In this document: one piece after another, positions 50,834-64,000 of the stretch | Layout of the letters: the number at the start of each line of letters is the position of its first letter | Position numbering within the stretch: the stretch's first letter is position 1 | Origin: Lamprobacter modestohalophilus | GTDB taxonomy: Bacteria > Pseudomonadota > Gammaproteobacteria > Chromatiales > Chromatiaceae | Direction of reading: 5' to 3' | Length of the DNA: 64,000 bases | NCBI RefSeq assembly: GCF_016583905.1 | Contig: NZ_NRRY01000024.1 | Coordinates: 1-64,000, forward strand | The notes under the pieces: generated by a model | Told to the model about the DNA's origin: nothing | What the model saw: only the letters and a program-made list of their open reading frames with translations | Database searches by the model: none | Program-made: the position numbers and the translations under genes

Positions 50834-51212
50834 ACCTACTCGCCGCCGTCACAAGCATCTAGCGAGCCAACCGTCGTTTCCGTATCCTTGTGGCATTCAG
50901 TTGTTACCCGCGCAGGCGCGTGCCCAGCTCACCGACGACAGAACCCGATTGCCGGCCTTGATGACACCGCAGATTGCCGGTCGAAGATCCCGGCCGCCTA
51001 GGGCTTACCGATAAACACGCACTGCATCGCCCGAGGTGGCGACGCGCGATACACGTTATTAAGCGAGGCTGACCGAGGGCTCGGATAACCAGCTCTTTCA
51101 GGGTCGACCTTCAGACCCCGAGGGGTGATCTGCTAGAGTGCCAGCGAGCCCGTCTGAGCTGTTTGACCGCAGCGGCAACACCTATAAACCCCTTTGCGCA
51201 AGACAAGATTCC
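50834..51212. other. Intergenic region before argS
   Basis: About 380 bases with no supported gene. It contains a copy of the dispersed repeat and presumably the argS promoter, for which I see no convincing boxes. Confidence 0.45.
51004..51060 (+). repeat. Dispersed intergenic repeat, copy 6
   Basis: A diverged copy reading CTTACCGATAAACACGC at the start, then GCATCGCCCGAGGTGGCGACGCG and ending ACGTTA. It shares the GGTGGCG core and both ends with the other copies. Confidence 0.55.
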
Positions 51213-53030
51213 ATGAAGCAACAGATCCAAGGGTTGGTGCGCGCTGCACTCGAGCAGCTCGTCGCCCAAGCCGTGCTCGACCCCGCCGCCTTTGGCGAAG
51301 GCCTGCCAGAGCCGCAGATCGAGCGCACCCGTGATGACAGCCACGGTGACTTCGCCACCAATGCCGCCATGGTGCTGGCCAAGCGCGCACATAGCAAGCC
51401 GCGCGAGCTGGCCGAGCGCATCGTCGCCGCGCTGCCGGCATCGGCGTTTATCGACCGCATCGAGATCGCTGGCCCCGGCTTCATCAATTTCTATCTGGCC
51501 GCCGACGCCTTCCACGCCCAGGTCGCCGAGATCATCGCTGAAGGCCCCGCCTTCGGCCGCTCGCAGATCGGCGCCGGCAAGCGCGTGCAGATCGAGTTCG
51601 TCTCCGCCAACCCGACCGGACCACTGCACGTCGGTCACGGCCGTGGCGCGGCCTATGGCGCGGTCGTTGCCGATCTGCTGGCTGCAGTCGGTTACGACGT
51701 GCACCGGGAATACTATGTCAACGATGCCGGCCGCCAGATGGACATCCTCTGCACCTCGGTCTGGCTCCGCTACCTGGAACTCTGTGGTGAGAGCCTGCGC
51801 TTCCCCGCCAACGGCTATCGCGGCGATTACGTCTGGGATATTGCGGCCTCGCTGCATCGCGAGCACGGTGACGACTATCGGATCTCGGTCGACCAAGTCT
51901 TCGCCGCCATCCCGGAAGACGCCGCGGCCGCCGACGAGTTGGACGCCGAGGGCCAGCCGCTGCCCGATGCCCCCCTCGGCAATAAAGAGGATCACATCGA
52001 CGCGCTGATTGCGAACAGCAAGCGTCTGCTCGGCGACAATCGTTACCGCTTCATGTTCGAGCTGGGGCTGAACAGCATCCTCGACGATATCCGCCAAGAT
52101 CTCGCCGAGTTCGGCGCCCATTATCAGGAGTGGTACTCGGAACGCACATTGACCGAAAGCGGCGCCGTCAATCGCGCGCTCGAACGCCTGCGCGAGGCCG
52201 GCCATGTCTTCGAGCAGGCCGGCGCCCTCTGGTTCCGCTCCAGCGCCTTCGGCGACGAGAAGGACCGCGTGCTGGTGCGCGAGAATGGGCAGACCACCTA
52301 TTTCGCCTCCGATATCGCCTATCACATGGACAAGCTCGAGCGCGGATTCGAGCGCGTCATCGATGTCTGGGGCGCCGATCATCATGGCTATGTGCCGCGC
52401 GTGAAGGCCGCGCTAACCGCACTCGGCGACGATGCCGACCGGCTCGATGTGCTTCTAGTGCAGTTCGCGGTGCTCTACCGCGGCGGTCACAAGGTGCAAA
52501 TGTCGACCCGCTCGGGCGAGTTCGTCACCCTACGTCAGCTGCGCAAAGAGGTCGGCCGCGATGCCGCCCGGTTCTTCTATGTGATGCGCCGCTGTGAGCA
52601 GCACATGGACTTCGACCTCGACTTAGCCAAGAGCCAGTCCGCTGACAATCCGGTCTACTACTGCCAATATGCACACGCACGCATCCAGAGCGTGCTGCGT
52701 CAGGCCGCCGACCGGGGCATCCTGGTCGAGCCCAGCAGCGGTATCAACAACCTCAATCAGCTCAGTGAGCCGCATGAACTCGCGCTGATGAAGACGCTGT
52801 CGCGTTACCCAGAGGTGCTCGAGTCCGCAGCCCTTGGCCACGAGCCCCATCTGCTCACGACCTATCTGCGCGAATTGGCCAACGACTTACATACGTACTA
52901 CAACGCCCATCCGTTCTTGGTCGATCATGACGCGCTCCGAGACGCGCGCATCAAGCTCATCCTGGCCACCCGCCAGGTGTTGAAAAACGGCTTAGCGCTC
53001 ATCGGTGTTTCAGCGCCAGATCAGATGTGA
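51213..53030 (+). CDS. argS: Arginyl-tRNA synthetase
   Basis: A 605-residue class I synthetase. The N-terminal tRNA-recognition domain precedes [15 protein letters not shown], with the HIGH-type signature HVGH at residues 139-142; the KMSKS loop is replaced by the ArgRS-typical MSTRSG. The anticodon-binding domain is at the C-terminus. A segment at about residues 228-262 ([22 protein letters not shown]) is a little longer than in Escherichia coli (577 residues). The ATG at 51213 is family-consistent. Its stop codon lies in a tandem 14-mer. Confidence 0.95.
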   Translation: MKQQIQGLVRAALEQLVAQAVLDPAAFGEGLPEPQIERTRDDSHGDFATNAAMVLAKRAHSKPRELAERIVAALPASAFIDRIEIAGPGFINFYLAADAFHAQVAEIIAEGPAFGRSQIGAGKRVQIEFVSANPTGPLHVGHGRGAAYGAVVADLLAAVGYDVHREYYVNDAGRQMDILCTSVWLRYLELCGESLRFPANGYRGDYVWDIAASLHREHGDDYRISVDQVFAAIPEDAAAADELDAEGQPLPDAPLGNKEDHIDALIANSKRLLGDNRYRFMFELGLNSILDDIRQDLAEFGAHYQEWYSERTLTESGAVNRALERLREAGHVFEQAGALWFRSSAFGDEKDRVLVRENGQTTYFASDIAYHMDKLERGFERVIDVWGADHHGYVPRVKAALTALGDDADRLDVLLVQFAVLYRGGHKVQMSTRSGEFVTLRQLRKEVGRDAARFFYVMRRCEQHMDFDLDLAKSQSADNPVYYCQYAHARIQSVLRQAADRGILVEPSSGINNLNQLSEPHELALMKTLSRYPEVLESAALGHEPHLLTTYLRELANDLHTYYNAHPFLVDHDALRDARIKLILATRQVLKNGLALIGVSAPDQM

Positions 53031-53068
53031 TTGAACAGTTGTGATTGAACAGATGTGACCGAACAGAG
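53027..53068. repeat. Tandem 14-mer over the argS stop codon
   Basis: Three units related to GTGATTGAACAGTT; the first contains the argS TGA, the second repeats it nearly perfectly and the third differs at a few bases. Confidence 0.75.
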
Positions 53069-53083
53069 GCAAGCGGGATCAAG

Positions 53084-53749
53084 ATGACCAAAGACTATCG
53101 CCGTCCAGCCCCAGCGCCGCGCCGCCGCGGCACCCGCCGTGGCACCTGTGCCTTCTGGTTTTTGCTCGGCGGCGTGCTCGGCGCCTTCGGCGTCGGCTAC
53201 GCCTGGATGATCCATGAACCGACTGCATCCGGCGCCATCAACGAAGAGGCGACCACGCGCCCACCCACAACCCCGCCGCAAGAGCGCCAATTCGACTTCT
53301 TCAGCATGCTGCCGGCCGAGGAGGTGGTGGTGCCGGCCGACGAGGCCGCCGAGCCGATTGCGTTGCCACCGCCCAAGGTCGAAGAGCCGACTGCCAAGCC
53401 GACCATTAAGCCGACTCCACAGCCAGCCAAGACCGCTGCGGCAACACCAGCGCCCAGCCCCGCTGCGCCCAGCCCTGCGCCCAATGCGACGGCCAGCGCT
53501 GCTCCGAGCGGCGGCAGTGGTGACTACCTGCTACAGCTGGCCTCATTCCGCAGCACCGCCGATGCAGAGCGGCTCAAGGCGCAGATGGCCCTGAAGGGGA
53601 TTCAGACCAGTATCCAAACCGTGACCATCGACAACGGCCAGACCTATCACCGGGTCCGCACCGCCGCCTACGACAAATCCGCCGCCCAGGCGATGCGCAC
53701 CAAGCTGCAGAACGAAGGTCAAGAGAGCATCATGATTCGCACGCGTTGA
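53084..53749 (+). CDS. SPOR-domain cell-division-type protein
   Basis: A 221-residue bitopic membrane protein: short basic cytoplasmic tail, one transmembrane helix (about residues 20-42), a long Pro/Ala/Thr-rich periplasmic linker and a C-terminal SPOR domain (about 145-220, YLLQLASFRSTADAERLKAQ). SPOR domains bind denuded peptidoglycan at the septum, so an FtsN-like or DedD-like role is plausible; the place after argS is where ftsN-type genes occur in many gammaproteobacteria. The start at 53084 (MTKDYRR) is preferred to one 13 residues upstream. Confidence 0.87.
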   Translation: MTKDYRRPAPAPRRRGTRRGTCAFWFLLGGVLGAFGVGYAWMIHEPTASGAINEEATTRPPTTPPQERQFDFFSMLPAEEVVVPADEAAEPIALPPPKVEEPTAKPTIKPTPQPAKTAAATPAPSPAAPSPAPNATASAAPSGGSGDYLLQLASFRSTADAERLKAQMALKGIQTSIQTVTIDNGQTYHRVRTAAYDKSAAQAMRTKLQNEGQESIMIRTR

Positions 53750-53826
53750 CAGCTCGCAGCCCTTGCCTGAGCCGCAAGGTGTAAACTCGACGCATACCGA
53801 TAGCCGTCTCAGTCCCCCAAGTCTCG

Positions 53827-54576
53827 ATGTCTGACGATAAGACCACCCATTTCGGCTACCAAAAGGTGCCGGAGAAAGAAAAAGCCGATCGCGTGCGCGC
53901 CGTGTTTGACTCGGTTGCCTCGCGTTACGACCTGATGAACGACCTCATGTCGATGGGCATCCATCGGCTCTGGAAACGGCGCGCGATTGAGCTCGCCGGG
54001 GTTCGCCGAGGTCAGCGTGTACTCGACCTCGCAGCCGGAACCGGCGATCTCGCTGAGCAGTTCTCCCGCATTGTGGGTGATTCGGGCGCCGTGATCATGT
54101 CCGATATCAACCAGGCGATGCTCGCGCAAGGTCGAACCCGGCTGGTCGATGCTGGCATCGTCGGCAACCTCGACTATGTACTCATCAACGCGGAAAAGAT
54201 CCCCTTCGCCGACGACAGCTTCGACTGCGTCACCATCGGCTTCGGCCTGCGCAACGTCACCCACAAACAGTTCGCGCTCGACGAGATGTTCCGCGTGCTG
54301 CGGCCCGGCGGGCGGGCACTGGTGCTCGAATTCTCGCATCCGACCGTCAAGCCCCTGGCGAAGGCCTACGATGTCTACTCGTTCTCGGTGCTCCCAACCC
54401 TAGGTCGTTTCGTCGCCGGCGATGCCGACAGCTATCGCTACCTGGCCGAGTCGATCCGCATGCACCCGGACCAAGAGACGCTGCGCTCGATGATGGAGCA
54501 GGCGGGGCTGGAGCGTTGCGAGTACTTCAACCTGACCGGCGGCATCGTCGCCATCCATCGCGGTTACAAGCTGTGA
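53827..54576 (+). CDS. ubiE: Ubiquinone/menaquinone C-methyltransferase
   Basis: A 249-residue SAM-dependent methyltransferase acting in ubiquinone (and, if present, menaquinone) synthesis. It begins [20 protein letters not shown] and has motif [16 protein letters not shown] near residues 65-79, then FAFDDSFD-like and IGFGLRNVT motifs (here [18 protein letters not shown]), all typical. The gene leads ubiE-ubiJ-ubiB, the usual gammaproteobacterial order, and overlaps ubiJ by four bases. Confidence 0.95.
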   Translation: MSDDKTTHFGYQKVPEKEKADRVRAVFDSVASRYDLMNDLMSMGIHRLWKRRAIELAGVRRGQRVLDLAAGTGDLAEQFSRIVGDSGAVIMSDINQAMLAQGRTRLVDAGIVGNLDYVLINAEKIPFADDSFDCVTIGFGLRNVTHKQFALDEMFRVLRPGGRALVLEFSHPTVKPLAKAYDVYSFSVLPTLGRFVAGDADSYRYLAESIRMHPDQETLRSMMEQAGLERCEYFNLTGGIVAIHRGYKL

Positions 54577-55262
54577 GTACCGACTGGCAGCCCCCTGGCG
54601 AGCATCGCCAGACGAGCGACCCTGGCCTGACGCCACCGTCAGCCCTCCTCGCTGCCGCGGAAACGGTGATCAACCGGGTTCTCGCGCTCGATCCAGAAGG
54701 TGCCTCACGGCTCGTGAGCATCCAGGGGCAGGTGCTTCGGGTCGAGTTGCTTGGGCTCGGCATGCATCTATGCGTGGTTCCGGAAGCCGCCGCGCTGCGC
54801 CTGTTCGGCGACTACGCCGCCGAGCCCGACTGCATCCTGCGCGCTACGCCGGCAGCACTCTTGGGGATGGCCTTAGCCCAACACCGCGAAGACGAGGTCT
54901 TCAGCGGCGCGGTTCAGATCGACGGCGACAATGGTCTTGCGCAGGCGATCGGCGAAGTCTTCAAGGGACTGGATATCGATTGGGAAGAACAGCTTGCCGC
55001 CCTCGTTGGCGACAACATCGCGCATCAGCTCGGCAACCAGGCGCGCGCCGGGAGCCGCTGGGCCGAGCGCAGCGGTCACACCCTGCAGACCGACGTGCGC
55101 GAGTATCTGATCGAGGAAGGCCGTTTCCTACCAAGCGAGACCGAGATGCGAGGCTTCCTGGACGGGGTCGACCGATTGCGTGACGACGTCGAGCGCCTCG
55201 AAGCCCGCGTTGAGCGGCTCGCCCGCCAACCTAGCCAGGGTACAGGGACCGATCCCACCTAG
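54573..55262 (+). CDS. ubiJ: Ubiquinone biosynthesis accessory factor UbiJ
   Basis: A 229-residue protein with an N-terminal SCP2 lipid-binding domain (about residues 40-145) and a C-terminal coiled coil ([20 protein letters not shown]). UbiJ with UbiK scaffolds the aerobic Ubi complex. The start is a GTG that overlaps the ubiE stop (GTGA at 54573-54576), which I chose over a longer frame inside ubiE. It is followed by ubiB after 143 bases. Confidence 0.9.
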   Translation: MSTDWQPPGEHRQTSDPGLTPPSALLAAAETVINRVLALDPEGASRLVSIQGQVLRVELLGLGMHLCVVPEAAALRLFGDYAAEPDCILRATPAALLGMALAQHREDEVFSGAVQIDGDNGLAQAIGEVFKGLDIDWEEQLAALVGDNIAHQLGNQARAGSRWAERSGHTLQTDVREYLIEEGRFLPSETEMRGFLDGVDRLRDDVERLEARVERLARQPSQGTGTDPT

Positions 55263-55287
55263 TAGCCGTCCATGTCTCCTTCCCGAC

Positions 55288-55315
55288 GATCAGCCGATAG
55301 GGATCAGCCAATAGG
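55288..55315. repeat. Tandem 14-mer, two copies
   Basis: GATCAGCCGATAGG is followed directly by GATCAGCCAATAGG, 13 of 14 identical, between ubiJ and ubiB. Confidence 0.7.
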
Positions 55316-55405
55316 GCTCATCAAGTCGGGAAGCAGTTGATGGAGACGGCTTGAATCGCGCAGCCGCAGAAACGCCCAGGACCGCCCGGAGCCACTGAAC
55401 CGCTC

Positions 55406-57076
55406 ATGTTTCGTCTCTCGCAGTCGCTGCGACTCCTCCACATCAATCTCGTGTTGCTCAAGCATGGCCTCGACGAGGTGATCGTCGCGACCAAGCTGTT
55501 TCGGCCGCTGCGCTTCTTCCTCTATCTGGCGCCTTGGCACTGGTATCGGCGTGACCTGCCGGCCTACCCGGTGCGCGTGCGCCTCGCGCTCGAAGAGCTG
55601 GGGCCGATCTTCATCAAGTTCGGTCAGCTGCTCTCGACCCGCGTCGATCTGCTGCCAGAGGATCTGGCGGTCGAGCTGGCGCTGCTGCAAGACCGCGTCC
55701 CGCCCTTCCCCGGTCCTGAGGCGCGGCGGCTGATCGAGAAGGCCTGGGCCGTGCCGATCGAGACCGTGCTCGATGAGTTCCAGGAGCAGCCCCTCGCCAG
55801 CGCATCCATTGCACAGGTCCACACCGGGCGCCTGAAGAACGGCCAAGCGGTGATCGTCAAGGTGCTAAGGCCAGATATCGCGCAAATCATCCGGCGCGAC
55901 GTCGACCTGATGCTCACCTTCGCCCAGCTCGCGCAGCGCTACTGGCCCGATGGCCGGCGACTGCGGCCGGTCGAGGTGGTGCGCGAGTACGAGAAGACCA
56001 TCTTCGACGAGCTCAACCTACAGCGTGAGGCCGCCAACGCCTCGCAGCTAAGGCGCAACTTCAAGCACAGTCAGATGCTCTACATCCCCGAGGTGTTCTG
56101 GGACTGGACGCGGCCGACGGTGATGGTGATGGAGCGCATCTACGGCACCCCGGTGTCGCACGTCGAGCAGCTCAAGGAGCAAGGCATCAGCATGCGTCTG
56201 CTCGGCACCCGCGGGGTTGAGATCTTCTTCACCCAGGTCTTCCGCGACAACTTCTTCCACGCCGACATGCACCCGGGGAATATCTTCGTCGAACCTTCCG
56301 GGCGCTATATCTCGGTCGATTTCGGCATCGTCGGCAGCCTCACCAAGGAAGACCAGCGCTACCTCGCCGAGAACCTGCTCGCCTTCTTCCGCCGTGATTA
56401 TCGGCGCGTGGCTGAGCTGCATGTCGAATCGGGCTGGGTGCCGCGCGGCACCCGCGTTGAGGAATTCGAGTCCGCGATCCGCACCGTCTGCGAACCGATC
56501 TTCGAGAAGCCGCTGTCGGAGATCTCGTTCGGCGGCTTCCTAGTCAATCTCTTCCAGACCGCGCGACGCTTCGATATGGAGATCCAGCCACAGCTGGTGC
56601 TGCTCGAGAAGACCCTGCTCAACATCGAGGGCCTCGGCCGCCAGCTCTACCCGCAGCTCGACCTCTGGACCACCGCCAAGCCCTTCATGGAGCGCTGGAT
56701 GCGCGAGCAGATCGGCCCGCGCATGCTGGCCCAGCGCCTGTGGCACAACTGGCCAGCGTTGGCTGAGCGCCTGCCCGATCTGCCGGTCGCCGTGACCCGC
56801 ATCATCGACCAGCTCGAGCACCAGGCGGCACTCTATCCGGCTGGCGGCAGTCAAGGTCTGACCAGACTCACGACGCAGATCAAGACCAATCATGGCCGCA
56901 CCACAGCAACGCTGTCAGCGATCGCATTAGCCGGGCTGGCCACCGCACTGATCCTGATACCGCCTGCGGCTACGGCCACCATGCCGTTGCTCGCCCCGAT
57001 CGCTGCATCCCTGCTCCTGCTGACCAGCCTGATCATTCTCTGGCGCAACCTGATCGCACCGCCCAAGGCCGAGTAA
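55406..57076 (+). CDS. ubiB: Ubiquinone biosynthesis atypical kinase UbiB
   Basis: A 556-residue member of the ABC1/ADCK protein-kinase-like family needed for ubiquinone synthesis. The KxGQ motif in [11 protein letters not shown], the Ala-rich loop [12 protein letters not shown], the ATP-binding lysine in AVIVKVLRP and the DFG motif in SVDFGIVGS are all present. Two C-terminal transmembrane helices (about 493-515 and 520-543) anchor it. Length matches Escherichia coli UbiB. Confidence 0.95.
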   Translation: MFRLSQSLRLLHINLVLLKHGLDEVIVATKLFRPLRFFLYLAPWHWYRRDLPAYPVRVRLALEELGPIFIKFGQLLSTRVDLLPEDLAVELALLQDRVPPFPGPEARRLIEKAWAVPIETVLDEFQEQPLASASIAQVHTGRLKNGQAVIVKVLRPDIAQIIRRDVDLMLTFAQLAQRYWPDGRRLRPVEVVREYEKTIFDELNLQREAANASQLRRNFKHSQMLYIPEVFWDWTRPTVMVMERIYGTPVSHVEQLKEQGISMRLLGTRGVEIFFTQVFRDNFFHADMHPGNIFVEPSGRYISVDFGIVGSLTKEDQRYLAENLLAFFRRDYRRVAELHVESGWVPRGTRVEEFESAIRTVCEPIFEKPLSEISFGGFLVNLFQTARRFDMEIQPQLVLLEKTLLNIEGLGRQLYPQLDLWTTAKPFMERWMREQIGPRMLAQRLWHNWPALAERLPDLPVAVTRIIDQLEHQAALYPAGGSQGLTRLTTQIKTNHGRTTATLSAIALAGLATALILIPPAATATMPLLAPIAASLLLLTSLIILWRNLIAPPKAE

Positions 57077-57170
57077 GCAACTCTCCATCAACGACTTCGC
57101 GATTTGAGCACCACTTTAGGGCGATTATCGGCCTGAGAGCGAATGGTCGAAAACCGACTGTCGCAGGACG

Positions 57171-57530
57171 TCAGGACGGCCGCTTTCGCTTTTGGCCGGC
57201 CTTCTCCAACTCGTCGAGGTAGGTCTGCCAAAGCTCTGGTTGGTTCTCGCCGAGCTTGTACAGGTACTCCCAGGAGTAGATCCCGGTGTTGTGCTCGTCA
57301 TCGAAGAACAGGCACACCGCATAGTTGCCGACCGGCTCGATCCGATCGATGTTGACCTCTTCCTTGCCGATCTGGAGCACACGCTGGCCGGGACCGTGCC
57401 CCTGGACCTCAGCCGAGGGTGAGTAGACGCGCAAGAACTCCACCGGCATGGTGAAGTGCTTGCCATCATCAAAGCTGATCTCGAGCACACGCGAGCTGCG
57501 GTGCAGATTGAATTCGGTTGGGGTTGGCAT
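57171..57530 (-). CDS. DUF971 (GBBH-like N-terminal) protein
   Basis: A 119-residue protein with the fold of the N-terminal domain of gamma-butyrobetaine hydroxylase. The family phrases LEISFDDGKHFTMPVEFLRVYSPSAEVQGH and FDDEHNTGIYSWEYLY are complete. The human-type domain binds zinc; here the usual cysteine set is not evident. Function in bacteria is unknown, though the gene is frequently near hslU, as it is here. The start at 57530 (MPTPTEF) is supported by AAGGAG upstream. Confidence 0.88.
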   Translation of the reverse strand: MPTPTEFNLHRSSRVLEISFDDGKHFTMPVEFLRVYSPSAEVQGHGPGQRVLQIGKEEVNIDRIEPVGNYAVCLFFDDEHNTGIYSWEYLYKLGENQPELWQTYLDELEKAGQKRKRPS

Positions 57531-57746
57531 GAAAACTCCTTGCAGTGAACCATCGCCGCGAACGGCAGCTTGCGTCCAAATGTGGGGCTTCACACCCCAA
57601 TATCGAAGACGCACCGGAATTTGGTGCTCAACTTGGTCCTGGCCGGCATCTGTCCGCCCGGCGCTAAACGCGGGATGATGCAGGCCAATACCGAAGGAAC
57701 GAGCCTGCGCTGCTCTCAGAAGAGGTCGCTCTCAGCAGAGGCTCTC

Positions 57747-59084
57747 TCAGAGGATGTACTGCGACAGATCCTCGTCCGCGGCCAGCTCGCCGAGGCTCTT
57801 ATCGACGTAGTTGGCGTCGATGGTGACGGTCACTCGGTCCATCTCGGTCGCATTGAAGGAAACGTCTTCGAGCAGGCGCTCCATCACCGTGTGCAGGCGG
57901 CGGGCACCGATGTTCTCGGTGCGTTCGTTGACCTGGTAGGCGATCTCGGCGATACGCCGAATCCCATCTTCGGTAAATTCAATGGTCACGCCTTCGGTCG
58001 CTAGGAGCGCGGCATATTGATCAGTGAGCGACTCATCGGGCTCGGTCAGGATGCGGATGAAATCGTCCGAGGTCAGGGCCTGCAATTCGACCCGGATCGG
58101 CAGTCGGCCCTGTAGCTCCGGCACCAGATCCGAGGGTTTGGCCAGATGGAAGGCGCCGGAGGCGATGAACAGGATGTGATCGGTCTTCACCATCCCGTGC
58201 TTGGTCGAGACGGTGCTGCCCTCAACCAACGGCAAGAGATCCCGTTGCACGCCTTCGCGCGAGACATCCGCGCCACCACTCTGCTCGGCGCGACGGGTCA
58301 CCTTATCGATCTCATCCAGGAAGACGATACCGTTCTGCTCGACATTGTCCATCGCCTTGAGCTTCATCTCCTCCTCATTGATCAGCTTGGCGGCCTCTTC
58401 ATCGAGCAGTACCTTGCGCGCCTCGCTGATGCGCAGCTTGCGCCGCTTGGAGCGGTTCGAGCCGAGGTTCTTGAACAGCCCCTGCAGCTGATTGGTCATG
58501 TCCTCCATGCCGGGCGGCGCCATGATCTCGACGCCCATCGGCGCCAGACTCACCTCGATCTCGATCTCACGCTCGTCAAGCTCACCGGCCTGCAGCTTCT
58601 GGCGAAACTTCTCACGCGTGCCAGACGTGGCACCACGGCCACGGCTGTCTTCATCGAAGTCCGAGGGCGGCGGCAGCAAGGCGTCGAGGATGCGCTCCTC
58701 AGCGGCGCTTTGGGCGCGGTCGCGGTTGCCGAGCATCTGCTGCTCGCGCTCCATCTTGATCGCCATGTCGGCGAGGTCACGAATGATCGACTCCACATCG
58801 CGCCCGACGTAGCCGACCTCGGTGAATTTGGTCGCCTCGACCTTGATGAAAGGCGCATTCGCCAGCCGCGCCAGACGGCGCGCAATCTCGGTCTTGCCGA
58901 CGCCGGTGGGGCCGATCATCAGGATGTTCTTCGGCGTGATCTCCGAGCGCATCGGCTCGGGGATCTGCGATCGGCGCCAACGGTTGCGCAGCGCGATTGC
59001 GACCGCGCGCTTGGCCTGGTCCTGACCGACGATGTGCTTATCAAGCTCAGCGACGATGCGTTTCGGGGTGGTGGTGTCGGACAT
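57747..59084 (-). CDS. hslU: HslU ATPase of the HslVU protease
   Basis: A 445-residue AAA+ unfoldase. The Walker [10 protein letters not shown] is at residues 58-66, the pore motif GYVGRDVES follows, Walker B is [10 protein letters not shown] and the sensor arginine region is [13 protein letters not shown]. The C-terminal LSQYIL tail inserts into HslV. The I-domain holds a slightly acidic, low-complexity stretch ([18 protein letters not shown]). It stands 124 bases downstream of hslV. Confidence 0.95.
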   Translation of the reverse strand: MSDTTTPKRIVAELDKHIVGQDQAKRAVAIALRNRWRRSQIPEPMRSEITPKNILMIGPTGVGKTEIARRLARLANAPFIKVEATKFTEVGYVGRDVESIIRDLADMAIKMEREQQMLGNRDRAQSAAEERILDALLPPPSDFDEDSRGRGATSGTREKFRQKLQAGELDEREIEIEVSLAPMGVEIMAPPGMEDMTNQLQGLFKNLGSNRSKRRKLRISEARKVLLDEEAAKLINEEEMKLKAMDNVEQNGIVFLDEIDKVTRRAEQSGGADVSREGVQRDLLPLVEGSTVSTKHGMVKTDHILFIASGAFHLAKPSDLVPELQGRLPIRVELQALTSDDFIRILTEPDESLTDQYAALLATEGVTIEFTEDGIRRIAEIAYQVNERTENIGARRLHTVMERLLEDVSFNATEMDRVTVTIDANYVDKSLGELAADEDLSQYIL

Positions 59085-59208
59085 AAGCGAGGGGATCGGC
59101 AGGACGCCTGCGGTCACTGAGTGCGCCGCGGCGCGGTTATGGGTCAATTCGGTGGGCCTCAGCAGGCGTCAAACTCGCCGCCGCCTCTTTGGAGGCTAGC
59201 CCGTCACG

Positions 59209-59751
59209 CTAATCCTCGGCAAGCTCCTCAAGCACGAGGTTGCGATTGGTGTAGATGCAGATATCGGCGGCGATGCCAAGTGAGCGCTCGACGATCTCGC
59301 GTGCGCCCAGCTCGGTATTCTCCAGCAGCGCCCGCGCCGCCGAGGCCGCGAACGAGCCACCGGAGCCGATCGCCATCAGGTTGTACTCGGGCTCGAGCAC
59401 ATCGCCGGTACCGGAGATGATCAGCGATGCCTCATGGTCAGCGACGCAGAGCATCGCCTCCAGTCGCCGCAGCATGCGATCGGTGCGCCAGTCTTTGGCC
59501 AATTCGACCGCTGAGCGCGTCAGATGGCCCTGGTGGCGCTCGAGCTTGGCCTCGAAACGCTCAAACAACGTAAAGGCATCAGCCGTGGCACCAGCGAAAC
59601 CAGCGAGCACACGCTCCTTATAGAGCCGGCGCACCTTGCGGGCGTTGCCCTTGACGACGGTGTTGCCGAGCGAGACCTGTCCATCACCGCCGATCACGAC
59701 ATTGCGCCCGCGACGCACCGATAAGATCGTGGTGCCCTGAAACGATTGCAT
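59209..59751 (-). CDS. hslV: HslV peptidase of the HslVU protease
   Basis: A 180-residue proteasome-like threonine peptidase. After a six-residue propeptide (MQSFQG) comes the catalytic TTILSVRRG with T7 as the expected new N-terminus, then [15 protein letters not shown]. The later [20 protein letters not shown] phrase is typical. AGGAG lies before the ATG at 59751. Cotranscription with hslU is likely; a heat-shock promoter could not be identified. Confidence 0.95.
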   Translation of the reverse strand: MQSFQGTTILSVRRGRNVVIGGDGQVSLGNTVVKGNARKVRRLYKERVLAGFAGATADAFTLFERFEAKLERHQGHLTRSAVELAKDWRTDRMLRRLEAMLCVADHEASLIISGTGDVLEPEYNLMAIGSGGSFAASAARALLENTELGAREIVERSLGIAADICIYTNRNLVLEELAED

Positions 59752-59883
59752 CTTGACTCCTGAGTCAATCAAGCTGAACGGTCATCGAGCAACAACCGAT
59801 GTCAAAACTTCTATCCAATGCTCACCCAGCCCTGGTCATCACATTGGGAACCTATTCCCGAACCCTGACATTGTCGGCCGATG

Positions 59884-61342
59884 TCAGCGTGGTAGGTCCG
59901 AGCGCCCCATCAGCCATTCGTCCACGGCGCGCGCGCACTGACGACCCTCGCGGATGGCCCAGACCACGAGCGACTGGCCCCGGCGCATATCGCCGGCGGC
60001 AAAAACGCCATCCACATTGGTGAAGTAGGCCTTGGCGCCCTCGGTACTACCCTTGACGTTACCGCGGGGATCAAGCTCCAGGCCCTTGGCCTCCTGTAGC
60101 TCCTCGAGCATGCCCTCGTGCACCGGGTGCACGAAGCCCATCGCCAAGAGTACTAGGTCGGCCTTCAGCTGGGCTTCAGACCCTTCGACCTCGGACATCT
60201 GCCAACGCCCGTTCTCATCCTTGTCCCAACGCACTAGGACATAATTCAGGGCCGTCACATTGCCATCGGCATCGGACTCGAACGACTTGGTCAGCAGATT
60301 CCACAGCCGTTCACAACCTTCCTCCTGCGAGGTTGAGGTGCGCAGCTTGTTCGGCCAGTTGGGCCAGGTTAACCCCTTGTCTTCCTTCTCCGGCGGCTTG
60401 TCCAGGATCTCGATCTGGGTGACCGACGTGGCACCATGACGATTGGAGGTGCCGATGCAATCGGAGCCTGTGTCTCCGCCGCCAATCACGATCACGTGCT
60501 TATCGTGGGCGCTGATGAAGTCCTCATCCGGAACGAACACGCCTTGGACGCGCTTGGAGTTGGCGCGCAGGAAGTCCATCGCGAAATGGATGCCGTTGAA
60601 GCTACGGCCCGGGACATCGAGATCGCGAGGTTTCTCCGAGCCACCGGAGAGGACAACGGCGTCGTAGTCGTCGGTCAGCTTGCTGACGGGCAGATCGACA
60701 CCGATGTGACAATGGGTGTGAAATTCCACGCCCTCTGCCCGCATCTGGCTCATGCGCCGGTCAATCATGGTCTTGGCCAGCTTGAAGTCCGGGATGCCGT
60801 AGCGCAGCAGGCCGCCGATGCGGTCCTCTTTCTCGTACAGCGAGACCGTATGGCCAGCACGGGCGAGTTGCTGGGCACAGGCCAGACCGGCTGGACCCGA
60901 GCCCACCACGGCGATGCGCTTGCCGGTGCGATGGGTCGGCACCTGCGGCTTGACCCAGCCCTGCTCCCAAGCCTTATCGGCGATAGCGCGCTCGATGGCC
61001 TTGATTGCGACCGGCTGGTCATCGATGTTCAGCGTGCAGCTGGCTTCACAAGGCGCCGGGCAGATGCGCCCAGTGAACTCGGGGAAGTTGTTGGTCGAGT
61101 GCAAGACCTCGATCGCCGACTCCCAGTCCTGCTGATAGACCAGGTCGTTCCAATCCGGAATGATGTTGTTGACCGGACAGCCTTGATGGCAATACGGGAT
61201 GCCGCAGTCCATGCAGCGCGCGCCCTGGATGCCGATCTCGGCATCGGTCATCGGCTGGACGAACTCGTTGTAATGGACGACGCGATCGGAAGCCGGCTGG
61301 TAGGCCAGCTCGATGCGCTCGTACTCCATGAATCCGGTTGGC

Positions 61343-61350
<8 letters not shown>
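59884..61350 (-). CDS. gltD: Glutamate synthase small subunit
   Basis: A 488-residue NADPH-dependent flavoprotein that delivers electrons to GltB for glutamate synthesis from glutamine and 2-oxoglutarate. The two [4Fe-4S] motifs [13 protein letters not shown] and CPAPCEASC, the FAD motif [16 protein letters not shown] and the NADPH motif [11 protein letters not shown] are all present. Start at 61350 (MGKPTGF) is family-consistent and overlaps the end of gltB by eight bases, as in many gltBD operons. Confidence 0.95.

Positions 61351-64000
<2,650 letters not shown>

Noticed and set aside
51111-52385. A 424-residue minus-strand frame, and similar long frames opposite gltB, bchH and hslU
   Set aside because: All are mirror frames of well-identified genes and show typical GC-shadow composition.

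Overview
The window comes from a GC-rich gammaproteobacterial chromosome that carries photosynthesis genes, most likely a purple sulfur bacterium of the order Chromatiales. The evidence is a bacteriochlorophyll and reaction-centre cluster (bchFNBHLM-lhaA-puhABCE-hemN-bchJ on the minus strand; ppsR, bchG, bchP on the plus strand) set among gammaproteobacterial housekeeping genes (tmcA, rsmF- and rlmI-like methyltransferases, ygfX, ubiE-ubiJ-ubiB, hslVU, gltBD, priA). Genus and species cannot be read from the sequence. I see no rRNA, tRNA, transposase, phage gene or CRISPR array.

Layout. Positions 1-10.4 kb hold loosely packed genes: an AT-richer secreted protein of unknown function, a LuxR-type regulator, a DUF3127 protein, a GH13 sucrose-phosphorylase-like enzyme, a tight signalling operon (CheY-like receiver, CheC-like phosphatase, PAS-PAS-GGDEF cyclase), an alpha/beta hydrolase, and a HAD-IIB sugar-phosphatase-like protein. 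Positions 10.4-19.8 kb hold galE (with a tetranucleotide microsatellite upstream), ygfX, an rsmF-like gene, argE, a DUF2061 protein, an unusually long tmcA and an rlmI-like gene. Positions 19.9-39.9 kb are the photosynthesis cluster. Two transcription directions leave a shared 470-bp region between bchF and ppsR. Many minus-strand junctions are 4-base ATGA overlaps or very short gaps, and the only sizeable internal gap, in front of hemN-bchJ, contains an FNR-type palindrome. Positions 40-64 kb are housekeeping: sixA-like, fructosamine kinase, HNH protein, priA, plsC, DUF188, two DEAD-box helicases, arfB, argS, a SPOR protein, the ubiquinone genes, DUF971, hslUV, gltD and the 3' part of gltB, which runs off the window.

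How the genes work together. BchL/N/B reduce protochlorophyllide in the dark, BchH and BchM insert and methylate on the Mg branch, BchF and BchJ modify the ring, and BchG and BchP attach and reduce the tail. PuhA is the reaction-centre H subunit; LhaA, PuhB, PuhC and PuhE assemble it. HemN feeds the tetrapyrrole pathway without oxygen. PpsR is the expected repressor, and imperfect TGT-N12-ACA-like sites overlap a good sigma70 promoter of bchF.

Beyond the genes, the striking trait is repeat expansion. Tandem repeats with units of 4, 7, 10, 11, 12 and 14 bases occur between genes. Twelve-base-period, in-frame low-complexity inserts interrupt conserved enzymes (TmcA most strongly; also RhlE, PriA and, slightly, the RsmF-like protein). 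A dispersed intergenic element of about 55-59 bp occurs at least six times, always in the same orientation, twice supplying the stop codon of a neighbouring gene.
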